Shown here: positions 26,780 through 34,223 of the stretch, piece after piece
How the letters are laid out: the number at the start of each line of letters is the position of its first letter
How positions within the stretch are numbered: position 1 is the first letter of the stretch
From: Pleomorphomonas diazotrophica
GTDB taxonomy: Bacteria > Pseudomonadota > Alphaproteobacteria > Rhizobiales > Pleomorphomonadaceae
Length of the DNA: 64,000 bases
Reading direction: 5' to 3'
Assembly: GCF_002844595.1 (NCBI RefSeq)
Contig: NZ_PJNW01000009.1
Coordinates: forward strand, 124,001 to 188,000
The notes under the pieces: model-generated
Seen by the model: the letters and a program-made list of their open reading frames with translations, nothing else
What the model was told of the DNA's origin: nothing
The model's database searches: none
Program-made: the position numbers and the translations under genes

Positions 26780-27156
26780 TCTCCGTCAGCGGCCGCATCG
26801 TCAACCACTCGCTCTACGAGCTGGACAAGGGCGTGCGGCAGCTGTTCATGCTGACCCTCTCCTGGGCCGACCTGCCGGGCGTCGTCGCCCGGTTGGCTGC
26901 CGATCGGGTGGATCACTATGTCCACCGGCTCAACGATAGCCGCGTCAACCTGTTCTTCGGGCGGGCCGCGCTGGTGGAGACGGTCCGGCGCTTCGTCGAC
27001 AAGCCGCTCTGCGAACTGACGGCCGAGGAGGACTTCATGCTGGGCATGCTGCTCGGCTATGACCGCGAGCAGCAGTGCCGCCGTTATCTCGAACGGACCG
27101 CGACGCCGGAACGGCACCCCTATGCCGGCGCCTACGCGCCCGCGCCCTTCTGCTGA
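26758..27156 (+). CDS. DUF2023 family protein, flavodoxin partner
   Basis: A 132-residue protein that matches the DUF2023 family, small proteins known mainly from being encoded next to flavodoxin. No catalytic motif is visible. It is soluble, has an internal NDSRVNLFFGR strand and ends in a Cys. It begins inside the flavodoxin gene, so translation is coupled and the two proteins are likely made together. A role as accessory or binding partner of flavodoxin is inferred only from this linkage. It is convergent with lrgB. Confidence 0.8.
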   Translation: MDQPDSLISVSGRIVNHSLYELDKGVRQLFMLTLSWADLPGVVARLAADRVDHYVHRLNDSRVNLFFGRAALVETVRRFVDKPLCELTAEEDFMLGMLLGYDREQQCRRYLERTATPERHPYAGAYAPAPFC

Positions 27157-27159
27157 GCC

Positions 27160-27879
27160 TCAGCCGCCGATCAGCGACGCGGCCAGCGGCACCAGCACGG
27201 CGGTCAGAAGTCCGTTCAGGCTCATGCCGACGCCGGCGAAGGTGCCGGTGAGAGGATGCACCTGGAAGGCGCGCGCCGTGCCGACACCGTGCGCGGCCAG
27301 ACCGACTGCGAAGCCGCGAGCCCGACGGTCGGTGATGCGCAGAAGGTTCAGAAGCGGCGTTGCCATCACCGCACCGGCAATGCCTGTGGCGACGACGATG
27401 ATCGCCGTCAGCGAGGCATCGCCTCCGACTGATTGCGAGATGCCCATGGCGACGCCGGAGGTCGCCGATTTCGGCAGCGACGAGATGGTGATGGTCGCCG
27501 GCAGGTCGAAGACGGCGGCGCACACCATCACCGAGCCGATGGTCGCCACCGATCCCACGGCGAGCGCCGCGGCAATGGGCACCAGCGAGCGCAACACGAC
27601 ACGCCGGTTTTCATAGAGCGGCAGGGCGAGCGCCACCGTGGCCGGCCCCAGCAGGAAATGGATGAAATAGGCGCCGTCGAAATAGGTCTCGTAGGGTGTG
27701 CCGCTGACCACCAGGATCGTGCTGATCACCCAGACCGAGTGCAGCACGGGGTTGGCGAGCGGGTTGCGCCGGGCCAGCAGCGACAGCCGGTCGGCGACCG
27801 AGTAGACGACGAGGGTCAGCGTCAGCCAGAACAGCGCGCCGCCGGAAAGGTGGGCCCAGAGGCCATCCGTCGTGGTCAT
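27160..27879 (-). CDS. lrgB: LrgB family protein
   Basis: A 239-residue membrane protein of the LrgB/CidB family with about seven hydrophobic segments and the conserved LPKSATSGVAMGISQSVGG and GLAAHGVGTARA motifs. LrgAB systems are described as murein hydrolase export regulators, and related pairs transport pyruvate or glycolate. The ATG at 27879 overlaps the stop of lrgA (ATGA), showing translational coupling; the longer frame upstream is shadow of lrgA. It ends three bases from the DUF2023 gene on the opposite strand. Confidence 0.93.
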   Translation of the reverse strand: MTTTDGLWAHLSGGALFWLTLTLVVYSVADRLSLLARRNPLANPVLHSVWVISTILVVSGTPYETYFDGAYFIHFLLGPATVALALPLYENRRVVLRSLVPIAAALAVGSVATIGSVMVCAAVFDLPATITISSLPKSATSGVAMGISQSVGGDASLTAIIVVATGIAGAVMATPLLNLLRITDRRARGFAVGLAAHGVGTARAFQVHPLTGTFAGVGMSLNGLLTAVLVPLAASLIGG

Positions 27880-28262
27880 TCCTGGCTCTCCGTCGGGGCA
27901 GGGAACCAGCGCGAGACGAGCCGGAAGGTATAGGCGGTGACGGCGATCGAGAAGGCCGTGGTCACCACGATGATGGCCAACACGCCCAAGACATTCGCTT
28001 CGAGAATGCCGAGGCGCTGGACGATGCCGACGCCGGCTGGAACGAACAGCAGCGCCATCTGCTGCACCAGCGTCTCGCAGCTCTTGTCGATCTCCTCGCT
28101 GCGGAGCGAGAAGGGCAGCCACTCCCAGCGGTCGCGCACCAGAAAGAAGCCGAACAGCAGCACCAGTCCGACGACGGGGGCCGGCACGGGCAGGCGCGTC
28201 AGGTAGGCGAAAATTTCACCGAGGAGCTGGCAGAGCAGCACCACCGCAAGTCCGACGACCAT
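27876..28262 (-). CDS. lrgA: CidA/LrgA family protein
   Basis: A 128-residue holin-like membrane protein with about four hydrophobic segments. The LPVPAPVVGLVLLF motif near residues 24-37 and MALLFVPAGVGIV in the middle are typical. It forms a pair with the overlapping lrgB gene and is probably its obligatory partner in the inner membrane. The physiological substrate or role in this organism is not visible. No dedicated regulator (LytS/LytR) is adjacent. Confidence 0.92.
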   Translation of the reverse strand: MVVGLAVVLLCQLLGEIFAYLTRLPVPAPVVGLVLLFGFFLVRDRWEWLPFSLRSEEIDKSCETLVQQMALLFVPAGVGIVQRLGILEANVLGVLAIIVVTTAFSIAVTAYTFRLVSRWFPAPTESQE

Positions 28263-28371
28263 GGGAGACCTTCTGGAAAGGTTTCAAGTTGGCTTCCGAA
28301 TAGTCGACCTTGCGCATCTCGTCCAATGCGTAGTGCGCGTTACAGCCTCGCGCCGCCAACCGGATCGCAGG

Positions 28372-30834
28372 TCAGGCGCCATGTCCGGCGGTCTTCAGCA
28401 CCTCCGCGCCGGTCAGCCGGGCCGGCCGGCCGAACAGGAAGCCCTGCGCTTCCTCGCAGCCTTCTTCTTCCAGGATGCTGAGCTGGCCGACCGTCTCGAC
28501 GCCCTCGGCCAGCACGGGCACGTCGAGGCTGCGGCCGAGCGCCACCACCGCCTTGACGATGGCCCGCGAGTCATCCTTCACCTCGGCCTCGGAGAGGAAG
28601 GAGCGGTCGATCTTGATCTTGTCGAAGGGGAAGGAGTTCAGTGTGTCGAGCGAGGAGTAGCCGGTGCCGAAATCATCGAGCGCCACGGTGATGCCCAGCG
28701 CCTTGAGCTGCCTCAGAACGTGCAGCGCATGCGCCTTGTCGCCGATGATAGTGGACTCGGTGATCTCGAGTTCGAGCCGCTGCGGCGCAAGGCCGGTGTC
28801 GAGAAGCGTCTCATGCACCAACTTGACGATGTCGTCGTTGGCGATCTGAACCGGCGACAGGTTGACGGCAACGCGCAGGCCGTCGTTCCACGCCGTGGCG
28901 TCCTGGCAGGCGCGCTTCAACACCCAACGGCCGATCGGCAGAATGGCGCCGCATTCCTCGGCAATGGGAATGAAGGCGTCCGGCGGCACGGCGCCGCGCG
29001 TCGGATGCGTCCAGCGGATGAGGGCTTCGTAGCCGATGGTCTCGCGAGAGCGGATGTTCTTCTGCACCTGATAGGTCAGGTGGAACTCGCCCCGGTCGAG
29101 CGCGTCCCAGAGATCCCTCGCCATGGCTCGCCGCTCGCGCGACACCTCGTCCATTTCCGCCTCATAGAAGCAGACGTTCTGCGTCACCGATTTCTTGGCG
29201 CGGTACTTGGCGAGATCGGCATTGTTGACCAGCTGCTCGGCGTCGACCGCATCGTCAGGGTAGATGGCGACACCGATCGACACGCTGACCGATATGTCGT
29301 TCTCCTCGACGCGTATGGGGTCGTGGAAACAGCGCTCCAGGCGGGAGATGAACTCGCCGACTTCGGCCTGATTGCGGAACTTCTTGAGCGCGCAATACTC
29401 GTCGCCGCCGATGCGGCCGACGAACTCGCCGTCCTGCGCGACGCTGTCGAGTCGGCGGCCGATCGCCACAAGTACCGCGTCGCCCGCGGCATGCCCGCGC
29501 TGATCGTTGATCTCCTTGAACTGGTTGAGGTCGAGGCCGATGGCCGCAAGCTTGATGCCATTGTCGGCGGCCCAGGCGAGGTCGAGCGCGAGGCGATCGG
29601 TGAACTGGGCGCGATTTGGCAGGCCGGTGAGCGCGTCGAAGCGCGACAGGTAGGCAAGGCGCGCCTCCTGCGCCCGCCGCTCGGTGACGTCCTCGACGGT
29701 GGTGACCCAGCCGCCCTCGCCGGTGACGACGTGGGTGAAGGAGATGATGCTTTCGCCGAAGGTCTCCTCGCCGGACACGGCCTCCGCCTGGGTGAACAAG
29801 CGGCCGAAATGCCGGCCGAACAGCTCGCCAGCAGTGGCGCGGTCGTCGGCGCCGCGCGCTTCCGCAAGTCGGCTGGCGATCAGATCTTCGAGGTCCTGCG
29901 CCGACAGTCTGGTGCCAAACGCCGTTTCGGAGAGGTGGAAAATCTCCAGAAAGCGTTCGTTGACGAGGAGGAGGCGGTGCTGCGCGTCGAAGAGGGCAAG
30001 GCCCTGCGTCATCGAGCGGAGCGCCATGTCGAGATTGCCCGTTGCCCTCTCCAGCTTGCGCAAGGCAACGACGTTGGTCGCTTCCAGGCTGTTCTTCTGC
30101 GCCAGATTGTTGCGGAATACGACCAGTGCTTCGGAAAGATCGCAGATTTCGCGAGCGTGCTCGGCAGGCTCGGGCACTTCGACCAACTCGCCTGCGGCAA
30201 GGCGGCGGGTGAGGCCGCTGAGCCTCTCCAGCGGACTGACCACCGTCACCCGCATCAGCAGCACGGCGAGCATCAGCACCGACAGGACGATGAAGGCGGC
30301 GAGCTGGATACGGTCGCGGATGCTGTCGTGCCAGCGGGCATAATCCGCGCTGAGATCGATGCGTGCCGACAGGACGCCGGAGGCTCGATTGGTGCCATCT
30401 CCGAGAAGAAAGCCACGGCGGACAACGAGATCGCTGTCGCCCCACGCCACGCTGTCCTCGCCGATGGAAGTCGACCTGCGGGACACTTCGTCGCCCGTTT
30501 CGATCGTGATCGTTTCGCCCGGATGGTTGCGGGCATAGATGTCGGCCATGGATCGAAGGGAGTTCACCAACGCCGTGGCGTCGCTTGCGGGCGACACGCT
30601 CTCCGCATTGCGAGCCGGCATGGCGGTGAGGAGATCGAGCCCGGTCTTCGCGCGATACATGGCCTCGGACCGGATGCTGTCAAGCTGGCGCGCCGTTTCC
30701 GTCACGCCGACGGCCAACTGCAACACAGCGAGCATCAAACCGAAAATCGCGACGACGATCGCTTGCAGCGACAGGACGCGGGGTTTGCGAAGGGAGACTT
30801 CGTGAGGAGGCTGCTGTTCCGAGAACGTTTTCAT
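28372..30834 (-). CDS. Membrane-bound GGDEF-EAL protein with HAMP and PAS domains
   Basis: An 820-residue c-di-GMP signalling protein. Order: a transmembrane helix near residues 25-45, a periplasmic sensor region, a second helix near 195-215, HAMP, a PAS-like region around 290-400, GGDEF around 410-565 and EAL to the end. The diguanylate cyclase signature is GGDEY, and the RxxD inhibitory site is absent. The EAL part keeps YEALIRW, ELEITEST, LDDFGTGYSSL, KIDRSF and EGVET, so phosphodiesterase activity is expected, perhaps dominant. The ATG at 30834 directly precedes MKTFSEQQ and the first helix; the frame extends 22 codons upstream. It neighbours other PilZ and chemotaxis genes only at some distance. 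Confidence 0.93.
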   Translation of the reverse strand: MKTFSEQQPPHEVSLRKPRVLSLQAIVVAIFGLMLAVLQLAVGVTETARQLDSIRSEAMYRAKTGLDLLTAMPARNAESVSPASDATALVNSLRSMADIYARNHPGETITIETGDEVSRRSTSIGEDSVAWGDSDLVVRRGFLLGDGTNRASGVLSARIDLSADYARWHDSIRDRIQLAAFIVLSVLMLAVLLMRVTVVSPLERLSGLTRRLAAGELVEVPEPAEHAREICDLSEALVVFRNNLAQKNSLEATNVVALRKLERATGNLDMALRSMTQGLALFDAQHRLLLVNERFLEIFHLSETAFGTRLSAQDLEDLIASRLAEARGADDRATAGELFGRHFGRLFTQAEAVSGEETFGESIISFTHVVTGEGGWVTTVEDVTERRAQEARLAYLSRFDALTGLPNRAQFTDRLALDLAWAADNGIKLAAIGLDLNQFKEINDQRGHAAGDAVLVAIGRRLDSVAQDGEFVGRIGGDEYCALKKFRNQAEVGEFISRLERCFHDPIRVEENDISVSVSIGVAIYPDDAVDAEQLVNNADLAKYRAKKSVTQNVCFYEAEMDEVSRERRAMARDLWDALDRGEFHLTYQVQKNIRSRETIGYEALIRWTHPTRGAVPPDAFIPIAEECGAILPIGRWVLKRACQDATAWNDGLRVAVNLSPVQIANDDIVKLVHETLLDTGLAPQRLELEITESTIIGDKAHALHVLRQLKALGITVALDDFGTGYSSLDTLNSFPFDKIKIDRSFLSEAEVKDDSRAIVKAVVALGRSLDVPVLAEGVETVGQLSILEEEGCEEAQGFLFGRPARLTGAEVLKTAGHGA

Positions 30835-30976
30835 GATAACGGCGCCCGCCACCTGACCCGACGTATCAATCGCCGAAACTAGCCCTGTCTTTGATAACAA
30901 TTTGCTAAGCTATCTTGGCATTGCCGAGGAAATGCCTGAAGTCCGAAGGATTGGATTTGCCAGATTGCGTATATTT

Positions 30977-30996
30977 GAATATTATGAGTTTAATAA
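30977..30996. promoter_or_regulatory. ArsR-family operator, site 1
   Basis: GAATATTATGA followed by G and TTTAATAA lies 20 bases before the ArsR-type regulator start. Almost the same sequence recurs at 31433-31451 before the rhodanese gene, so this is probably the regulator's autoregulatory site. Confidence 0.7.
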
Positions 30997-31015
30997 CACA
31001 CGAGAGGTTCCCAGC

Positions 31016-31369
31016 ATGTCCTCGGTCGAAACCAGCCTTTGCGAACCGTTCGCCAATCCGGTCGACGCCATGGAGTCGCGGGCCGAAGAAGCGGCCCGCC
31101 TGCTGTCGGCCCTCGGACAGACCAAGCGGTTGATGGTTCTGTGCCGCCTCGTCGACAACGAGATGTCGGTCGGCGCGCTTGCCGAAGCCGTCGGGCTTGG
31201 TCAGTCGGCACTGTCGCAACATCTCGCTCGCCTGCGCGACCTCGGCATCGTCGCAACGCGCCGCGAAGCGCAGACCATCTATTATCGTCTCGCATCCGAC
31301 AACGCGCGGCGGCTGATCGGCCTGCTTTACGAACTCTATTGTGCCCCCACGGCCCAGAGGGGCAGTTGA
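31016..31369 (+). CDS. ArsR family transcriptional regulator (BigR/SqrR-like)
   Basis: A 117-residue winged-helix repressor. The helix-turn-helix reads EMSVGALAEAVGLGQSALSQHLARLRDLGIV, followed by the wing TRREAQTIYYRLAS. Two cysteines (about residues 8 and 43, the second in VLCRLVDNEM) sit near the positions used by sulfide- or persulfide-sensing relatives such as BigR and SqrR, although the third site should be checked. The ATG at 31016 is used; the frame runs upstream through the AT-rich operator. Its neighbour is a rhodanese with the same operator, which fits a sulfur or persulfide response. Confidence 0.85.
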   Translation: MSSVETSLCEPFANPVDAMESRAEEAARLLSALGQTKRLMVLCRLVDNEMSVGALAEAVGLGQSALSQHLARLRDLGIVATRREAQTIYYRLASDNARRLIGLLYELYCAPTAQRGS

Positions 31370-31432
31370 CGGCCACTGGTCGCTCGCCCATTGAGTGGGG
31401 CCGGCGGTTCCATTGACGGATGTTAAACATTA

Positions 31433-31451
31433 GAATATTATGATTTAATAA
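31433..31451. promoter_or_regulatory. ArsR-family operator, site 2
   Basis: GAATATTATGA plus TTTAATAA, matching site 1 upstream of the regulator except for one deleted base, lies 30 bases before the rhodanese start codon. It implies that the regulator also controls the rhodanese gene. Confidence 0.7.
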
Positions 31452-31481
31452 TACAGATAACGCATTTGATCGGAGGTCGTC

Positions 31482-31820
31482 ATGGTCTCGTTCTTTTCCC
31501 GCAATCCCCTCAAGACCCTGCCGCCGGATGAGGTCAAGGACCTGCTCGATCGGGAGGCCATTCACCTCATCGACGTGCGCGAGGTCCATGAATGGAACGA
31601 TGGCCACATTCCGGGCGCCGTTCATCGGCCGCTGTCGGAAATGGCCACCTGGGCTGGCGACTTGCCGGACGACAAGCCGGTGATCTTCTATTGTCTCTCC
31701 GGCGGTCGGTCGGGACAGGCGCTCGCCTGGTGCCAATCGGCTGGGCGGGCTGTTGAGGGTCACATGGGCGGCGGCATCAGTGCCTGGCGGATGCATGGCC
31801 TGCCGGTGACGCGGGACTGA
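31482..31820 (+). CDS. Rhodanese-like sulfurtransferase
   Basis: A 112-residue single-domain rhodanese. The active-site loop is FYCLSGGRSG with the catalytic Cys near residue 70, preceded by HLIDVREVHEWNDGHIPGAVHRP, the usual CH2-type motifs. Such enzymes transfer sulfane sulfur through a Cys persulfide and work in sulfide or persulfide detoxification. GGAGG lies before the ATG. An operator shared with the adjacent ArsR-type gene indicates it belongs to that regulon. Confidence 0.92.
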   Translation: MVSFFSRNPLKTLPPDEVKDLLDREAIHLIDVREVHEWNDGHIPGAVHRPLSEMATWAGDLPDDKPVIFYCLSGGRSGQALAWCQSAGRAVEGHMGGGISAWRMHGLPVTRD

Positions 31821-31959
31821 CGGATCGAACTTTTCGGTCCGGCCGGGGTGAGGGTAACTAACCCCTTGCCAGCCTTGCGCGAAAAAGCCAATAGTGGCCG
31901 TCACGCGCCGGCAACGGAGGGATCTCGTTCCGGCTACCTCAGCGACGGAGGATCCTTTC

Positions 31960-32760
31960 ATGCAAGGTGTTGCGAAGGTGGCGGCTGCCGCCGCCGTTGT
32001 GTTGTCCGCTTTTCTTTCAGGGGCAGGTGCCGCCGAGCTTCCCGATCTCAAGGGGCGTACCATCGTCGCGGTCACGGAGAACGCCTACGTTCCTCTCAAC
32101 TTTGCCGACCCGAAGACGGGCGAGGGCATCGGCTGGGAATATGACGCCTTCAACGAGATCGCCAAGCGTCTCAACGCCAAGGTCGAGTGGAAGCTGACCT
32201 CCTGGGACGCCATGATCCAGGCCATCCGCGATGGCCAGTTCGACGTCGGCATGGATGGCATCACCATCAACGACGAGCGCAAGCAGCAGGTCGACTTCTC
32301 CGATCCCTACATGATCTCCGAGCAGTTCATGTTGGTGCGTGCCGATGAGAAACGTTTCACCGACGGCCCGTCTTTCGCGGCTCTTAAGGATGGTCTGGTC
32401 GGCGCACAGCCCGGCACCACCAACTTCTATGTCGCCATCTACAATGTGCTCGACGGCGACGAGAAGAACCCGCGCGTCAAGCTGTTCGAGACCTTTGGTG
32501 CCTCGGTTCAGGCGTTGAAGGCCGGCGACGTCGACACCGTGCTGATGGACCGCACGTCGGCCGACGGCTACATCGGCGCTCAGCCGGGTGCCTTCAAGAT
32601 CGTCGGCGGTCCGCTCGGCCGCGAAGAGTTCGGCTTTATCCTGAAGAAGGGATCCGACCTTACCGCCCCGATCAACGCCGCCATCGCCTCGATGAAAGCG
32701 GACGGCACGTTCGACGCGCTCAACAAGAAGTGGCTCTACGACTACAAGAGCCAGAACTGA
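31960..32760 (+). CDS. Amino-acid ABC transporter substrate-binding protein
   Basis: A 266-residue periplasmic binding protein (SBP_bac_3 family). Signal peptide residues 1-28 (ending GAGAAE), then VAVTENAYVPLNFADP, the family signature GIGWEYDAFNEIAKRL, DVGMDGITINDERKQQVDFSDPYM and a closing ALNKKWLYDYK. The family binds polar or basic amino acids or related molecules; the ligand is unknown. ATG at 31960 follows ACGGAGG. The permease gene starts seven bases after its stop. No ATPase gene follows. Confidence 0.93.
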   Translation: MQGVAKVAAAAAVVLSAFLSGAGAAELPDLKGRTIVAVTENAYVPLNFADPKTGEGIGWEYDAFNEIAKRLNAKVEWKLTSWDAMIQAIRDGQFDVGMDGITINDERKQQVDFSDPYMISEQFMLVRADEKRFTDGPSFAALKDGLVGAQPGTTNFYVAIYNVLDGDEKNPRVKLFETFGASVQALKAGDVDTVLMDRTSADGYIGAQPGAFKIVGGPLGREEFGFILKKGSDLTAPINAAIASMKADGTFDALNKKWLYDYKSQN

Positions 32761-32767
32761 GCCGGCC

Positions 32768-33592
32768 TTGACCCCGACAGAGCCCCGTCGCCGCGAGCTG
32801 CCTTTATGGCTGATCGCGGCGATCCTCCTTGCGATCGCCTTCGGCCTCGTCATCGGTTCCGACGAGAGCTATCGCGTCATCTTCAGCGCCGTGGCGACCG
32901 GCATCTGGGTGACGGTCTTCGTGACGGTCATCGCCTATGTTCTCGCCTGCCTGATCGGCCTCGGCATCGCCTCGGCCAGCCTGTCGAAACACCGCTTCCT
33001 GCGCGAGGCGGCTACCTTTTACGTCGAGATCATCCGCGGCGTGCCGGTGCTGGTGCTGCTGTTTTACATGGCCTTCGTCGCGGCGCCGGCCCTGGTCGCT
33101 CTCTGGAACCTCGTCACCGCGCCGCTGCAGGCCACCGGGCTCATCGAGCCGGCCAGCGTTCGCGACTTCGATCTCCTGTGGCGGGCCGTCGTGGCGCTGG
33201 TCATCTCCTATTCGGCCTTTCTGTCGGAAATCTTCCGCGCCGGCCTGCAATCGGTGGATCGCGGACAGATCGAGGCGGCCAAGGCGCTCGGTCTCACCCG
33301 TTTCAAGGTCTTCCGCCTGATCATCCTGCCCCAGGCCTTCCGCACGGTGCTGCCGCCGCTCGGCAACGACTTCGTGGCGATGATCAAGGACTCCTCGCTG
33401 GTTTCGGTACTGGGCGTGCAGGACGTGACGCAGCTCGGCAAGGTCTATTCGTCGGGCACCTTCCTGTTCTTCGAGACCTACAACGTCGTCGCCTATGTCT
33501 ATCTCTTGATGACCGTGTCGCTGTCGCTCGCCGTCCGCGGGCTGGAAAGCCGCTTGCAGCGTCACCGCGACTTCATCGGCGACCGACGCTGA
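32768..33592 (+). CDS. Amino-acid ABC transporter permease
   Basis: A 274-residue inner-membrane permease of the HisM/GlnP type. It has an N-terminal helix, a TM domain with YVEIIRGVPVLVLLFYMAF, an insertion around residues 110-135, and the EAA loop AAKALGLTRFKVFRLIILPQAFRTVLPP, which contacts the ATPase. The start is a TTG at 32768, the only suitable codon close to the binding-protein gene; an ATG inside the first helix would shorten it. The ATPase partner is absent nearby and must be supplied in trans or come from a shared transporter. Confidence 0.92.
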   Translation: MTPTEPRRRELPLWLIAAILLAIAFGLVIGSDESYRVIFSAVATGIWVTVFVTVIAYVLACLIGLGIASASLSKHRFLREAATFYVEIIRGVPVLVLLFYMAFVAAPALVALWNLVTAPLQATGLIEPASVRDFDLLWRAVVALVISYSAFLSEIFRAGLQSVDRGQIEAAKALGLTRFKVFRLIILPQAFRTVLPPLGNDFVAMIKDSSLVSVLGVQDVTQLGKVYSSGTFLFFETYNVVAYVYLLMTVSLSLAVRGLESRLQRHRDFIGDRR

Positions 33593-33663
33593 CCGGCGTA
33601 GACTGCTGACGGGATCCGGTGCCGCCGCCGCTATGATCCGGCCCCCAAAACCGGAGCCTTGCC

Positions 33664-34176
33664 ATGATCTGCGGATACATCGCCTCGACGCTCGACGGCT
33701 ACATCGCCGCTCCCGACCACAGCTTCGCCTTTCTCGATCCCTATCCCGCCGAGGATGCCGGCTACGAGGAGTTCTACGCCGGTATCGGCACGTTGGTGAT
33801 GGGGCGCATGACTTACGAAGTCTGCCGGCGAGCCATGCCGTCATGGCCCTACGCCGGAAAGCGCCTGATTGTCGTCACCTCCAGGGAAATCGCCGATCTG
33901 CCTGACGATGCCGAAACCTGGACAGCTGGTGTCGATGCCTTGATTGACCATCTCCGCAAGGACGCCAAGCAGGATGTCTGGATTGTCGGCGGCGGTCGGC
34001 TGCAACAGGCTTTCATCGATCGCGACGCGCTCGACCGGCTCGATCAGTTCATCGTCCCGATCATCCTCGGCGGTGGCATTCCGCTGTATTCCGACGTCGC
34101 CCGGCAGAAGACGCTGAAGCTCGTGGAGGTCGGTCGCTTCGACCAGATCGCCCATCTCCGGCTTGAGCGGGCGTGA
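33664..34176 (+). CDS. Dihydrofolate reductase / RibD C-terminal-like protein
   Basis: A 170-residue member of the RibD C-terminal/DHFR fold. Typical parts are ASTLDGYIAAPDHS near the N-terminus, GTLVMGRMTYEV near residue 45, and the NADPH-binding WIVGGGRLQQAFI near residue 105, then IPIILGGGIPLY. Most stand-alone members have no known substrate and are annotated as dihydrofolate reductase family protein. It is monocistronic, between the ABC permease gene and the chemoreceptor gene on the opposite strand. Confidence 0.88.
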   Translation: MICGYIASTLDGYIAAPDHSFAFLDPYPAEDAGYEEFYAGIGTLVMGRMTYEVCRRAMPSWPYAGKRLIVVTSREIADLPDDAETWTAGVDALIDHLRKDAKQDVWIVGGGRLQQAFIDRDALDRLDQFIVPIILGGGIPLYSDVARQKTLKLVEVGRFDQIAHLRLERA

Positions 34177-34223
34177 AGAAACACGGCGCCGGCGATGACC
34201 GGCGCCCTCTGCCGTGGGTTGCT

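Noticed and set aside
28261-30882. 873-codon plus-strand frame opposite the GGDEF-EAL gene
   Set aside because: Antisense shadow; the minus strand carries all GGDEF and EAL motifs.
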